48,641 bases of DNA, taken from positions 1 through 48,641 of the forward strand of contig NZ_JACHIK010000025.1 in the NCBI RefSeq assembly GCF_014203155.1, given 5' to 3'. A program made the position numbers and the translations under genes. The stretch comes from Shinella fusca. Its GTDB lineage: Bacteria > Pseudomonadota > Alphaproteobacteria > Rhizobiales > Rhizobiaceae. How positions within the stretch are numbered: the stretch's first letter is position 1; each line of letters starts with the position of its first letter. Below the pieces are notes generated by a model. The model did no database searches, was not told where the DNA came from, and was given only the letters and a program-made list of their open reading frames with translations. This document shows positions 27,178 through 37,338 of the stretch, piece by piece.

Positions 27178-27936
27178 ATGGAAAATGAAAGTCCTTCCAT
27201 GGAGCATGTCGACCATATCCTGATCGTCGATGACGACCGCGAGATCCGCGAACTGTTGTCGTCCTACCTGAAGAAGAACGGGTTGCGGGCGAGCATCGCC
27301 GCCGACGGGCGGCAGATGCGGGCCTTTCTCGAGGCCAACACCGTCGATCTCATCGTGCTCGACGTCATGATGCCCGGCGACGACGGCCTCGTCCTGTGCC
27401 GGGAGCTGCGCGCGGGAAGGCACAAGGCGACGCCGATCCTGATGCTGACGGCGCGCAACGACGAGATGGACCGCGTTCTCGGCCTCGAAATGGGGGCCGA
27501 CGACTATCTGGCGAAACCCTTCGCCGCGCGCGAGCTGCTCGCCCGTATCAAGGCCGTGCTCCGGCGCACGCGCATGCTGCCGCCCAATCTCCAGATCAGC
27601 GAGGCGGGCCGGATCCTGAGCTTCGGCGACTGGCGGCTCGACACGGTCGGGCGGCACCTGCTCGACCGGGAGGGAACGGCCATTGCCCTCAGCGGCGCGG
27701 AATACCGCCTGCTGCGCGTCTTCGTCGACCATCCCCAGCGCGTTCTCAACCGCGACCAGCTGCTGAACCTGACGCAGGGGCGCGATGCGGACCTGTTCGA
27801 CCGCTCCATCGATCTTCTCGTCAGCCGGCTGCGCCAGCGCCTCGGCGACGACGCGCGCGAGCCCCTCTACATCAAGACGGTGCGCAGCGAGGGCTATGTC
27901 TTTTCCGTGCCGATCGAGATCATGGAGCAGCGATGA
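27178..27936 (+). CDS. OmpR-family response regulator
   Basis: This 252-residue protein has a receiver domain with HILIVDDDREIREL, phospho-acceptor Asp62 in VLDVMMPGDDG, MLTAR and the conserved Lys in YLAKPF. A winged-helix Trans_reg_C domain follows (LSGAEYRLLRVFVDHPQRVLNRDQL, then IKTVRSEGYVF). It overlaps the sensor kinase gene by ATGA at 27933, so the pair is translationally coupled. The organisation is that of OmpR/EnvZ systems. Its stimulus is unknown, but the surrounding genes (dipZ, ohr, katE) point to thiol or peroxide stress. Direct repeats upstream are candidate autoregulatory sites. Confidence 0.9.
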   Translation: MENESPSMEHVDHILIVDDDREIRELLSSYLKKNGLRASIAADGRQMRAFLEANTVDLIVLDVMMPGDDGLVLCRELRAGRHKATPILMLTARNDEMDRVLGLEMGADDYLAKPFAARELLARIKAVLRRTRMLPPNLQISEAGRILSFGDWRLDTVGRHLLDREGTAIALSGAEYRLLRVFVDHPQRVLNRDQLLNLTQGRDADLFDRSIDLLVSRLRQRLGDDAREPLYIKTVRSEGYVFSVPIEIMEQR

Positions 27937-29234
27937 GCGGTCTTCGCTGGCCGGCGACGCTGCGCGCCCGGATATTCCTCATCCTGTTCGTCGGGCTGGC
28001 CGTCGCCTACGCCTTGTCCTTCACCGTGCTCTCCATCGAGCGTTACCTGACCGCGAAGGAGCTGATGCTCGGCACGCTGGAGAACGACGTTGCGACCTCC
28101 ATCGCCGTGCTCGACCAGTTGCCGGCCGGCGAGCGGCCGCGCTTTGTCGGCCGGCTCGGGCGCGGCAACTACCAGTTCGTGCTCGGCGAGGGCGTGCCCG
28201 GCGTGCCGGATACCTCGCGGCACGGCGCCGAGATCGCGGCGCGGATCGAGGCGGCGATCGGCCATCGCTTTCCCCTCAGCCTCGAGACGATCCCCGGAGA
28301 CGTGCAGCGCCTGCAGGCGCATCTGTCGCTGAGCGACGGCAGCCCCCTGACCATCGACATCATGCCGCGCGGCGTCATGCCGGTCGCGGACTGGCTGCCC
28401 TACGTCTTCATCGTGCAGATGGCGCTGCTGATGCTGTGCGCCTGGTATGCGGTGCGGCAGGCGACGCGCCCGCTCGGACGGCTTGCCGTGGCGGCCGAGA
28501 CGCTCGATCCCAACAGGCGCGGGCCGGCCCTCGACGAAACCGGGCCGAGCGAAGTGGCCCATGCCGCCGCGGCCTTCAACGCCATGCGCGAGCGCATCGC
28601 CCACTATCTGGAAGAGCGCGTGCAGATCCTTGCAGCCATCTCGCACGATCTCCAGACGCCGATCACCCGCATGCGGCTGCGCGCCGACATGGCGGACGAT
28701 ACGCCCGAGCGCGACAAGCTGGTGCGCGACCTTGCTGAGATCGAGCGGCTGGTGCAGGACGGCATCGCCTATGCCCGCAGCGCCCACAGCAGCGGCGAGA
28801 AGGCAACCCGCATCGATCTTTCCTCCTTCATCGACAGCATCGCCTACGACTACCAGGATATAGGCAAGGCGGTTCAGGTATCGGGCGTGGTTTCCGGCAC
28901 GGTGGCGACCAAGCCGCATGCGCTGCGCCGCATCCTCGCCAATTTCGTCGACAACGCGTTGAAATATGCCGGCAGCGCCGAGATAAGCGTTGTGCGCGGC
29001 GACGACGGCAGGACCGTCATCGCCGTGCTCGACCGCGGGCCGGGCATTCCGGACGACAGGCTGGAAGCGGCGATGAAGCCTTTCTTCCGGCTGGAGGGGT
29101 CGCGCAACCGCGAGACCGGCGGCGCTGGCCTCGGGCTTGCCATCGCCCAGCAACTCGCCGCCTCGATCGGAGGGACGGTGCGGCTTTGCAATCGCCCCGG
29201 CGGCGGGCTTGCCGCCGAAATCGTGTTGACCTGA
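27933..29234 (+). CDS. EnvZ-like membrane sensor histidine kinase
   Basis: This 433-residue protein has a first membrane helix at about 13-34 (IFLILFVGLAVAYALSF), a periplasmic segment of about 115 residues and a second helix at about 155-172 (VFIVQMALLMLCAWYAV). A HAMP domain follows (RQATRPLGRLAVAAETL). The H-box is ILAAISHDLQTPITRM (His238) and the ATP-binding domain has NFVDNALKYA (N box), DRGPGIP (G1) and GGAGLGLAIA (G2). It is coupled to the preceding regulator by a 4-base overlap and ends at a strong terminator, so the two form a complete two-component operon. The periplasmic domain shows no known ligand motif. Confidence 0.9.
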   Translation: MSGLRWPATLRARIFLILFVGLAVAYALSFTVLSIERYLTAKELMLGTLENDVATSIAVLDQLPAGERPRFVGRLGRGNYQFVLGEGVPGVPDTSRHGAEIAARIEAAIGHRFPLSLETIPGDVQRLQAHLSLSDGSPLTIDIMPRGVMPVADWLPYVFIVQMALLMLCAWYAVRQATRPLGRLAVAAETLDPNRRGPALDETGPSEVAHAAAAFNAMRERIAHYLEERVQILAAISHDLQTPITRMRLRADMADDTPERDKLVRDLAEIERLVQDGIAYARSAHSSGEKATRIDLSSFIDSIAYDYQDIGKAVQVSGVVSGTVATKPHALRRILANFVDNALKYAGSAEISVVRGDDGRTVIAVLDRGPGIPDDRLEAAMKPFFRLEGSRNRETGGAGLGLAIAQQLAASIGGTVRLCNRPGGGLAAEIVLT

Positions 29235-29236
29235 AC

Positions 29237-29260
29237 AAGGCCCGGATATTCCGGGCCTTT
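29237..29260 (+). terminator. Rho-independent terminator of the two-component operon
   Basis: GGCCCGG-ATATT-CCGGGCC followed by TTT lies three bases past the kinase stop codon. A perfect 7-bp G+C stem extended by A-T pairs, with a short loop. Confidence 0.8.
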
Positions 29261-29402
29261 CGTATGGGAAAGTAGCCGCCGGCCCCGCTGCTACGCTGCG
29301 ATACAATTTACCCCTTTTCGAAAACATGCCGGATACGGCGATCCCTCAGAACGCTTCTCGTCAACGATGTCGCGAACGGCGACGCACGAAGGAGCAGACA
29401 GC

Positions 29403-29819
29403 ATGACCCGGATCGAAAAGGTTCTCTACACCGGCAAGACCCACACCACCGGCGGGCGCGACGGCGCGGCCCGCAGCGACGACGGGGCGCTCGACGTGCG
29501 CCTGTCGCCGCCCGGCAGCGGCAAGGGCGGCACCAATCCCGAGCAACTGTTCGCCGCCGGCTGGTCGGCCTGCTTCATCGGCGCGCTCGGCCTTGCCGCC
29601 GCCGGGCGCAAGCTCCGCCTGCCCGCAGAGGCCGCCGTCGATGCGGAGGTCGACCTCGGCATGGCCGGCGAGGGCTATTTCCTCCAGGCGCGCCTGAGCA
29701 TCAGCCTGCCGGGCCTCGAAAGGGACCTCGCCGAGGCGCTGGTCGAGGAGGCGCACCGGACCTGCCCCTATTCCAAGGCGTCGCGCGGCAATATCGACGT
29801 CGTGCTGACCGTGGTGTGA
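29403..29819 (+). CDS. ohr: Organic hydroperoxide resistance protein, OsmC/Ohr family
   Basis: This 138-residue protein starts at ATG 29403 (GGAGCAG upstream). It has LYTGKTHTTGGRDGAARSDD at the front, GTNPEQLFAAGWSACFIGAL with the peroxidatic Cys57, and RTCPYSKASRGN with Cys121, the two-cysteine arrangement of Ohr. Ohr dimers reduce fatty-acid and peroxynitrite-derived hydroperoxides using lipoyl-protein electrons. No ohrR (MarR family) gene is adjacent, which is unusual; regulation might come from elsewhere or from the neighbouring two-component system. A weak GTATC half-site lies about 100 bases upstream. Confidence 0.93.
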   Translation: MTRIEKVLYTGKTHTTGGRDGAARSDDGALDVRLSPPGSGKGGTNPEQLFAAGWSACFIGALGLAAAGRKLRLPAEAAVDAEVDLGMAGEGYFLQARLSISLPGLERDLAEALVEEAHRTCPYSKASRGNIDVVLTVV

Positions 29820-29825
29820 GCCGCG

Positions 29826-29972
29826 ATGAAGAAAATCGTCCTTTTGCTGATCGTGGGCGCCGTCGTTGCGGCGCCCTGCATCTACGACGCCGTCCACGGA
29901 GAACGCTCCGGCCGTGCGGCGCTGACGGCAGCATCCGAACCTACTTTCGATGCAGCACGATCTTGCTCGTGA
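29826..29972 (+). CDS. Possible small exported peptide gene behind ohr
   Basis: This 48-codon frame starts 6 bases after ohr. It encodes MKKIVLLLIVGAVVAAP followed by about 30 polar residues, a plausible signal peptide or membrane anchor. There is a weak upstream GTGAG. Its 3' end overlaps the convergent exported-protein gene by 32 bases. No family is recognised and it could be spurious, but a positively charged start and hydrophobic core directly after ohr merit listing. Confidence 0.35.
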   Translation: MKKIVLLLIVGAVVAAPCIYDAVHGERSGRAALTAASEPTFDAARSCS

Positions 29973-30450
29973 CGACGGCCTTGCCCGACGCGGGGTCCTT
30001 GTCCGTCGTGGTCAGCGTGAGGCCGCGTGAGCCCGATTTGGCCACCGATAGCTGGGCGTTGCGGTCGCCGTTGATTTCCTTGGCCCACCGGATGGTGAGG
30101 TTCAAGGCGTTGCCGTTCCGCTTGCCCGACAAAGTTGCCGGCCCGGAGCCCGCGCCGATATACGAGCCCTTGTAGGAGCTGCCGCGCCGGGTCAGCTCGG
30201 CGCCTATGGCTCGCGAGACCACGACGAGGCCGCGGCACTTGCCGTCCAGTGAAAGCGTGTTCGCGGTTGCCGTGGAACCGAAGCTGCAGGTCACGTTGAT
30301 CGGGCCGCGGTTCGTGCGCAGCCTCACCTGCCCCTTGCCCTCGTATTGTCCTTTCAGCGACGCCAGGAACTGCTCTTCGCCGGCTGTCGCCCGAGGCGCC
30401 TGCGTGAGCGCCAGGCCGCCCGCCAGAATGAGGAGAGAAATGCACTTCAT
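29941..30450 (-). CDS. Exported hypothetical protein
   Basis: This 169-residue protein has a Sec signal peptide (KCISLLILAGGLALTQAPRATAG, cleavage after ATA-G). The mature region is probably an all-beta domain: GQYEGKGQVRLRTNRGPINV, CRGLVVVSRAIGAEL, SYIGAGSGPATLSGK. Two cysteines (TCSFG, GKCRG) may form a disulfide in the periplasm. The ATG has CGAGGGAG upstream. Proteins of this pattern are widespread in Rhizobiaceae without known function. Located between ohr and katE and convergent with ohr. Confidence 0.75.
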   Translation of the reverse strand: MKCISLLILAGGLALTQAPRATAGEEQFLASLKGQYEGKGQVRLRTNRGPINVTCSFGSTATANTLSLDGKCRGLVVVSRAIGAELTRRGSSYKGSYIGAGSGPATLSGKRNGNALNLTIRWAKEINGDRNAQLSVAKSGSRGLTLTTTDKDPASGKAVVTSKIVLHRK

Positions 30451-30559
30451 GGGCCTGCTCCCTCGAAATGGTGATGGAGCGGTAAGGCGCGAGAGCCGAG
30501 GGAGGTTCCATCGGCAGCCGAAGCGGCGGCACTGCCGTTGGCCGCCCTGACCGCCCGGG

Positions 30560-30583
30560 AGGCCCCGGCTTTCGCCGGGGCTT
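30560..30583. terminator. Hairpin downstream of katE
   Basis: GCCCCGGC (30562-30569) and GCCGGGGC (30574-30581) make a perfect 8-bp stem with a TTTC loop. It lies 6 bases beyond the katE stop codon and is followed by TTT on the plus strand. It is probably the katE terminator and may act both ways. Confidence 0.6.
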
Positions 30584-30588
30584 TCCGT

Positions 30589-32706
<2,118 letters not shown>

Positions 32707-32754
32707 GGGAATCTCCTCGGGATTGTTGCCGCAGGTCTAACTGCACAACGCAAG

Positions 32755-32862
32755 GCTTGTTCCGCCGGGCCGGCATCAGCAGCGGCGGCGTGTTCATCTC
32801 CTCCTGGCTGACCAGCCCGTCGCCGTCGTGATCCATCCGCTCGCTGAAATCGATCTTGGGCT
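32755..32862 (-). pseudogene. EF-hand domain remnant
   Basis: In the frame one step from the hydrolase fragment, the minus strand reads KIDFSERMDHDGDGLVSQEE and then MNTPPLL. DHDGDGLVSQEE is a full 12-position EF-hand calcium loop. There is no start codon context of its own. The segment directly abuts the truncated hydrolase at about 32,868, so it is the tail of a lost small calcium-binding protein gene. Confidence 0.45.
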
Positions 32863-33138
32863 TGAGTAATGACCGACGAGCACGGCCGGGCCCGCGATGG
32901 TGGACAGAAGGCTCGATACGGACCGGGCGTCGCCCTTGACGCTGCGCAGGGGATTGGCCGCGGCGACGACCGGATAGCCATCGGCTTCAAGCGTCCTGAT
33001 CACGCCGTTCCAGCTACTGGAATCGGCGAAAGCGCCGTGCACGAGCACGACGGTCGGCTTCTGTTCCGCCATCGCCGGCGTGGCGAGCATCATTGCGCCG
33101 ACGGCGAGCGTGGCGATTATGAAGAGTTGGAAAGGCAC
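32794..33138 (-). pseudogene. Truncated exported alpha/beta hydrolase
   Basis: It starts at GTG 33138 (AAGGGAAAA upstream) with a signal peptide VPFQLFIIATLAVGAMM...AMAEQ. The alpha/beta-hydrolase N-terminus follows: PTVVLVHGAFADSSSWNGVI (oxyanion HG), and VLVGHY, the start of the nucleophile elbow. The family would continue GHSYGG with the catalytic Ser; here the frame changes immediately after GHY into unrelated residues and stops, giving 114 codons instead of about 250-280. The active-site Ser, Asp and His are lost. The join to an EF-hand remnant indicates a deletion between two genes. Confidence 0.65.
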
Positions 33139-33220
33139 GGTGTTTTCCCTTGTTGACTGCCGTTGACAGGCTAAAGAGCTTTGCCATGTGTCTTGCATGT
33201 TTCCGGCGGGGGCGGGAAAT

Positions 33221-33235
33221 GTAAGAAAATGTATC
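33221..33235. promoter_or_regulatory. GTAAG-N5-GTATC direct repeat
   Basis: GTAAG-AAAAT-GTATC has the same 10-bp spacing as the GTATC-N5-GTATC site between dipZ and the OmpR-type regulator. It lies 83 bases upstream of the GTG start of the broken hydrolase and 119 bases upstream of the TPR gene. A shared regulator is possible. Confidence 0.35.
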
Positions 33236-33353
33236 GGGACATGCGGCCGACGGGGTTTCCGCGTTCAAGGCCTGTCGTCGTGACTTGGGGTTGGTGCCGG
33301 GAGAATTTTTTGCGGTTTTAGGTTGAGTAAAGCCCGCTCATGGAGTAGCCTTC

Positions 33354-34607
33354 ATGTGTCTGCCGGCAAGCGCAGGGGAGGCCACCTTGCCACTATGCGA
33401 TTCAGGACAATCGGTCATGCGCGTCGATCCCGCCGCCGGGCGGATCGAGCAATGTCTTGACGGTGGCCACCCGCGGATCGCGCTCCTGCCGCCGGTGGCG
33501 CGTCGATCCAAGGCGACGGATGTGATGCTGGCCGAGGGGCTCATCGAGGATATCGCGATGGGCCTTGCGGTCATGCGCGGCATCGTCGTGGTCGCGCCGC
33601 ATACGGCAAGGTGCCTGCGGGGCGATGTCGACTGGGTCGGCCGGCTGGAGCGCAACGAGGTCCACTACGTTCTCGATACGAGGATCTCGCCGGAGGGACT
33701 GCTTGTCCAGTTGCTGTTCCTTCCCACCGACACGATGGTCTGGGCGGCGCGCTATACCCTTGAAGTCGCGACCCTGCCCGACCGGCGGCGCGACATCGTC
33801 CGCTCGATGACGTCCCATATCGCGGCCGAGATGGAGCGCAACGAAGTCTTCTACGACGACTATGTGCGCAATGCCCGGGCCTATCATCTCTATCTTCGCG
33901 GCATTCACCGCCTGAAAGTGCCGACCGTGGCCGGCGCCCTGCAGGCGCGCCGCGATTTCGAGCACGCCCTTGCCGAGCATCGGGCTTTTCCGCCGGCGCT
34001 CAGCGGCCTGTCGCGCACCCTGTCGATGGAATGGCTGCTCGGCGCCCGGCAGAACGAGGAATTGCTGCGCGCTGCCCAGGACGTTGCGCTAGAGGCGATC
34101 CACCTCAATCCGTTGTCGCCGTTCGGGCATCGGGAGCTCGGCGTCTCCGAGCTCTATCTTGGCGATGCCGACCGCAGCGTCGAAGCGCTTTCGACCTCCG
34201 TGAAGCTCGGCCCGCATTACGCGGACGGCATCTACAGCCTCGCGGACTCCCTCATTCACGCATCGCGCCCGAAGGAAGGGCTTGCCGCGATCCGGCGCGC
34301 CATTGCGCTGAATTTCATTCCGCCGGACCTTTATCTGTGGTGCGCCGCCGGTGCGAGCTTCTTCCTCGAGCGCTACGACGAGGCAATCGCGTTTATCGAC
34401 CGGATGACGGTTTCCGCGCCGGCCGCCCGTCTTGCGGCGGCGGCCTGGGGCATGCTGGGCAATCGCGAAGAGGCCGAACGCGAGCGCGACCGTGCTCTCC
34501 AGTTGAACCCCCATTTCGACATCGAGACCTGGCTTTCCGCCATTCCCATCAAGGAGCGTTGGCAGAAGGACATGTACCGCACCGGCCTGCGACAGGCGGG
34601 CTTCTAA
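33354..34607 (+). CDS. TPR-repeat protein with TolB-like N-terminal half
   Basis: This 417-residue cytoplasmic protein has at about residues 40-140 the pattern RIALLPPVAR, EGLIEDIAMGLAVMRGIVVV and YVLDTRISPEGLLVQLLF, the TolB-like segment found in adenylate-cyclase and CadC-type regulators. Residues about 165-400 form TPR-like helix pairs (ALSGLSRTLSMEWLL, HRELGVSELYLGDADRSVEA, YSLADSLIHASRPKEGLAA, LGNREEAERERDRALQLNP). The DNA-binding or cyclase domain that usually precedes this arrangement is absent, so it is probably a protein-interaction partner. A 69-residue gene follows 23 bases behind, in what appears to be a two-gene operon. Confidence 0.75.
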   Translation: MCLPASAGEATLPLCDSGQSVMRVDPAAGRIEQCLDGGHPRIALLPPVARRSKATDVMLAEGLIEDIAMGLAVMRGIVVVAPHTARCLRGDVDWVGRLERNEVHYVLDTRISPEGLLVQLLFLPTDTMVWAARYTLEVATLPDRRRDIVRSMTSHIAAEMERNEVFYDDYVRNARAYHLYLRGIHRLKVPTVAGALQARRDFEHALAEHRAFPPALSGLSRTLSMEWLLGARQNEELLRAAQDVALEAIHLNPLSPFGHRELGVSELYLGDADRSVEALSTSVKLGPHYADGIYSLADSLIHASRPKEGLAAIRRAIALNFIPPDLYLWCAAGASFFLERYDEAIAFIDRMTVSAPAARLAAAAWGMLGNREEAERERDRALQLNPHFDIETWLSAIPIKERWQKDMYRTGLRQAGF

Positions 34608-34630
34608 CCCGGAGAAAGGAAGGAACGCAT

Positions 34631-34840
34631 ATGGCAAATTCCGTCGTCATCGGCATGGAAGGGGATTCGGCGCTCTATATGGTCGATCTCGACGCGCGCA
34701 CCGTTGCTCCGATCGAGGGCACGCTCGCTCAAACGGGTGTGCCGCAGTCCGAGGGAGCGCCCGTTGTTCGCGGCGTGAGCGTCGCCGTCAGGGTCGCCCA
34801 GGCGCCCGCCGTCTCGGCAGGCCACTTCGACGGCCACTGA
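34631..34840 (+). CDS. Small protein encoded behind the TPR gene
   Basis: This 69-residue protein starts at ATG 34631 with a strong GGAGAAAGGAAGGAAC ribosome-binding stretch, which supports real translation. It begins MANSVVIGMEGDSALYMVDL and ends HFDGH. It is hydrophobic-neutral with no Cys, no signal peptide and no membrane helix. No family is recognised. It is tightly linked to a TPR protein; such pairs can be a peptide signal or modified-peptide precursor with its receptor, but no modifying enzyme lies nearby, so this stays speculative. Confidence 0.65.
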   Translation: MANSVVIGMEGDSALYMVDLDARTVAPIEGTLAQTGVPQSEGAPVVRGVSVAVRVAQAPAVSAGHFDGH

Positions 34841-35194
34841 CTGAAGCGAAAGTCTCACTGCCCAATCGGTTCTCCGGTGGGCATGACGATTGCCAATCCA
34901 TATGGCTCGCGCGAAGAACTGACGCGCGCATCGAGCGGCAACGGTCGCGCGAGCTTTCTGGCCTCGTCTAAGGGCACGCGTCCAGATGTCCGGCTTCGCC
35001 CTTGTCAGACTGGTGGCTATCTTCACGCGTTTTATGGACTGCAACTCCCGCTTGCCGGCGTTGCCGTGGGAGTTAGGTTTTCGTCCGGCGAAGGGAAGGC
35101 GCCGAGGCATTCGCGGTAGTATCGGGATAACACCTGCTTCAAAGGCATCTCGCCTAGTCTGCTGGGCAACCGTCGCAGCAAGGGAGGATGTACG
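34841..35194. other. Intergenic stretch before the DJ-1/PfpI gene
   Basis: 354 bases with open frames on the plus strand that lack ribosome-binding sites and domains. A hairpin with GCCCA/TGGGC arms (34860-34882) follows the small-protein gene and may terminate it. A GTATCGGGA element at 35119 resembles the right half of the repeat at 33231. No other feature was seen. Confidence 0.45.
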
Positions 35195-35752
35195 ATGGCG
35201 AGAATTCTGATGATCACCGGCGATTTCACCGAGGACTATGAGACGATGGTCCCGTTTCAGACGCTTCTGGCCTGCGGCCACAGCGTCGATGCCGTCTGCC
35301 CCGGCAAGAAGGCGGGCGATACGGTGAAGACCGCGATCCACGACTTTGAAGGGGACCAGACCTATTCGGAAAAGCCCGGCCACAATTTCGCTTTGAACGC
35401 CGATTTTGCCACCGCCGATCCGGCCGGTTACGATGCGCTTGTGGTTCCGGGCGGCCGCGCGCCCGAATATCTGCGCATGAATCCCGATGTGCTTGCCAAG
35501 GTGAGGCATTTTTTCGATGAAGGTAAGCCGGTCGCCGCGATCTGCCACGGTGCGCAACTGCTTGCGGCGGCGGGCGTTCTCAAGGGCCGCACCTGCTCGG
35601 CCTATCCGGCCTGCGCCTATGAAGTAACGGCATCGGGCGGAACGTTCGCCGATATTGCGGTGACGGACGCCGTTACCGATGGCAATCTGGTGACGGCACC
35701 GGCATGGCCTGCGCATCCGGCATGGCTCAGGCAGTTCCTGGCGATCCTGTAA
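35195..35752 (+). CDS. DJ-1/PfpI-family protein
   Basis: This 185-residue protein starts at ATG 35195 with AAGGGAGGA upstream. It has [13 protein letters not shown] with the family Glu (E14), [15 protein letters not shown], and the nucleophile elbow [15 protein letters not shown] with Cys117-His118. The family includes the PfpI/YhbO-type proteins variously described as glyoxalase III, deglycases or proteases; the precise activity is disputed. Cytoplasmic stress role is likely, fitting its place beside other stress genes. Length is typical for the single-domain family. Confidence 0.88.
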   Translation: MARILMITGDFTEDYETMVPFQTLLACGHSVDAVCPGKKAGDTVKTAIHDFEGDQTYSEKPGHNFALNADFATADPAGYDALVVPGGRAPEYLRMNPDVLAKVRHFFDEGKPVAAICHGAQLLAAAGVLKGRTCSAYPACAYEVTASGGTFADIAVTDAVTDGNLVTAPAWPAHPAWLRQFLAIL

Positions 35753-35851
35753 GTCGGTCTTCGCCTGCGATAGGATAAGGGAAAGCGGCGCCCGGCCGGC
35801 TCAAGGGTCGTCCGGGCGGCGTCGACGTTCACGGGACGGGAGGCCCCGGCG

Positions 35852-36214
35852 ATGTGCGAACTCTTCATCAAGGCCGATGCCGGCCAGTGGCAAAGCCGTA
35901 CCCACAGTCTGCGCATCGACGGGGTCGCCACCTCGATCCGGATCGAGAACCATTTCTGGGATACGCTCGGCGAAATCGGCCTGCGCGACGGAATGACCGT
36001 CGCGCAGCTCATAACGCGGCTCTGGCACGAGGCGATGGATGCCGATCACGACCTCGGCAACTTTACCTCGTTCCTTCGGGTGTGTTGTGCTCGCTACCAC
36101 GCGCTCATCGCTGCAGGTGAAATTTCGGCCGATCGCAATGTTCCAATTGCCGACCACGCGGCGCGGGAAATCCTTGCCCGTGAGGCGCAGCGACGGAGCG
36201 CGGTGATCAATTGA
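35852..36214 (+). CDS. Ribbon-helix-helix (RHH_4) protein
   Basis: This 120-residue protein has at about residues 20-62 HSLRIDGVATSIRIENHFWDTLGEIGLRD with a later GMTVAQLITRLWHEA, the pattern of the RHH_4 family: a short beta strand with ENHFW, then two helices. RHH proteins bind DNA as dimers through the strand. The C-terminal helix carries CARYHALIAAG. It lies 99 bases after the DJ-1/PfpI gene with GGGAGG upstream. Targets are unknown. The rhizobial homologues are often annotated as hypothetical or mis-named aryl-sulfate sulfotransferase. Confidence 0.78.
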   Translation: MCELFIKADAGQWQSRTHSLRIDGVATSIRIENHFWDTLGEIGLRDGMTVAQLITRLWHEAMDADHDLGNFTSFLRVCCARYHALIAAGEISADRNVPIADHAAREILAREAQRRSAVIN

Positions 36215-36278
36215 TCGTTTGACGGTCGTTCTTTTCCTGCATCAGTCGGAGCGGAAACCGTCGAAGGCGTGGCTGTCC

Positions 36279-37160
36279 TCAGCGTGCCACGCCATAATCC
36301 CCGCTGAAGCTGACGAGGTAGCCGTGGAGCTTGTCGATGACGGCCGCGCGGGGGCTGGTGCGGCGTTCCACCAGGCCGAGCTGGCGGTATATCTGCGGGG
36401 CGCCGAAGGGTACGGCGACCACTTCGCCCGAGGTCTCCTTCAGGGCGCTCCACGGCACGATGGATGCGCCGAGGCCGTGGACGACGCAGGCGACGACGGA
36501 GGTGATCGTGTCGATCTCCGCGATGACATTCGTGACGATCCCGCTTCTGGCGACCTCCGTCTCGATGATGTGGGCGAGGGGGAAGCGGCTGACGAACTTC
36601 ACATAGGGCAGGTCAGAGAGCATCTCTTCGGCGGGGCGCGGGCGCGTCCCCTTCGGCGCGATGGCAAAGAGCGGCTCGCGAAGAAACGGGCTCCATCTCA
36701 GGCTGGAATGCACGCCGGAATATTCCGCGACCATCGCCGAATCGAGGCGTCCCGTGACGACGTCGTTGAGCAGCTCGTCCGAGTTCGCCACATGGAGCTT
36801 TATCTTGAGGTCGGGAAAGTCCTTCTTCAATTCGGTGATCGCCCGCGGGATCAGGGAAAGCGCGCTGGAACGGACCGAGCCGATGGTGAAGGTGCCGCCG
36901 ATCGCCCGGCCCGAAATCGCATCGACGATATCGTCGGCGGAGCGCACGAGGCCCTGTGCGGCCTCGAGCATCTGCAGGCCCTGGCTGTTCAAGGTGATCG
37001 GCCGCGTGGAGCGGTCGAACAGCTCGGCGCGAACTTCGCTCTCCAGCGCCTGAACCTGCTGGCTGACGGCCGAGGGCGTGAGGCCGACCGCGTCGGCCGC
37101 CTTCGCGAAGGTGCCGTGTTCCGCGATGGCGATGAAGGTCTTGAGCTGGCGGATATCCAA
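36279..37160 (-). CDS. LysR-family regulator of the hydroxyacid locus
   Basis: This 293-residue protein starts with TTG at 37160, since GAGGGGG lies just upstream and the conserved first strand DIRQLKTFIAIAEHGTF follows. The winged helix has AADAVGLTPSAVSQQVQALE, the LysR recognition pattern. The effector-binding domain has IGSVRSSALSLIPRAI and a mid-domain VVTGRLDSAMV. It diverges from the dehydrogenase-aldolase-Tct genes across 178 bases. An AAGAA-N6-TTCTT repeat in that gap is a candidate binding site. The likely effector is a carboxylic acid used by the locus. Confidence 0.85.
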   Translation of the reverse strand: MDIRQLKTFIAIAEHGTFAKAADAVGLTPSAVSQQVQALESEVRAELFDRSTRPITLNSQGLQMLEAAQGLVRSADDIVDAISGRAIGGTFTIGSVRSSALSLIPRAITELKKDFPDLKIKLHVANSDELLNDVVTGRLDSAMVAEYSGVHSSLRWSPFLREPLFAIAPKGTRPRPAEEMLSDLPYVKFVSRFPLAHIIETEVARSGIVTNVIAEIDTITSVVACVVHGLGASIVPWSALKETSGEVVAVPFGAPQIYRQLGLVERRTSPRAAVIDKLHGYLVSFSGDYGVAR

Positions 37161-37178
37161 GCTGCCCCCTCATGAATT

Positions 37179-37194
37179 AAGAATTCCTGTTCTT
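37179..37194. promoter_or_regulatory. Candidate LysR-type binding site
   Basis: AAGAA (37179-37183) and TTCTT (37190-37194) are perfect inverted arms separated by six bases. They lie in the A+T-rich divergent region next to the LysR start. Dyads of this size and place are typical regulator recognition sites. Which protein binds is inferred. Confidence 0.4.
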
Positions 37195-37338
37195 CTTTGA
37201 CAGAATTATTCGCTTTTTTCAAGAAATCCTTATGTTACCGTCAGGGCTAGGAGGTGCCCGGAGGCGTTCGGGCACGGGAGGATGGGTTCGAGAGCGCACT
37301 TGCCGCTCCGGTCCTCGTGATGTCCAGTCGAGGAACGC

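Noticed and set aside
32735-32763. EcfG-type promoter for katE (GGAAC on the minus strand near 32,763)
   Set aside because: The -10 match is only partial (AGTT at 16 bases) and cannot be separated from chance.
34877-35210. Plus-strand frames between the small-protein gene and the PfpI gene
   Set aside because: No ribosome-binding site, and two overlapping frames of similar length with no family. Treated as non-coding.
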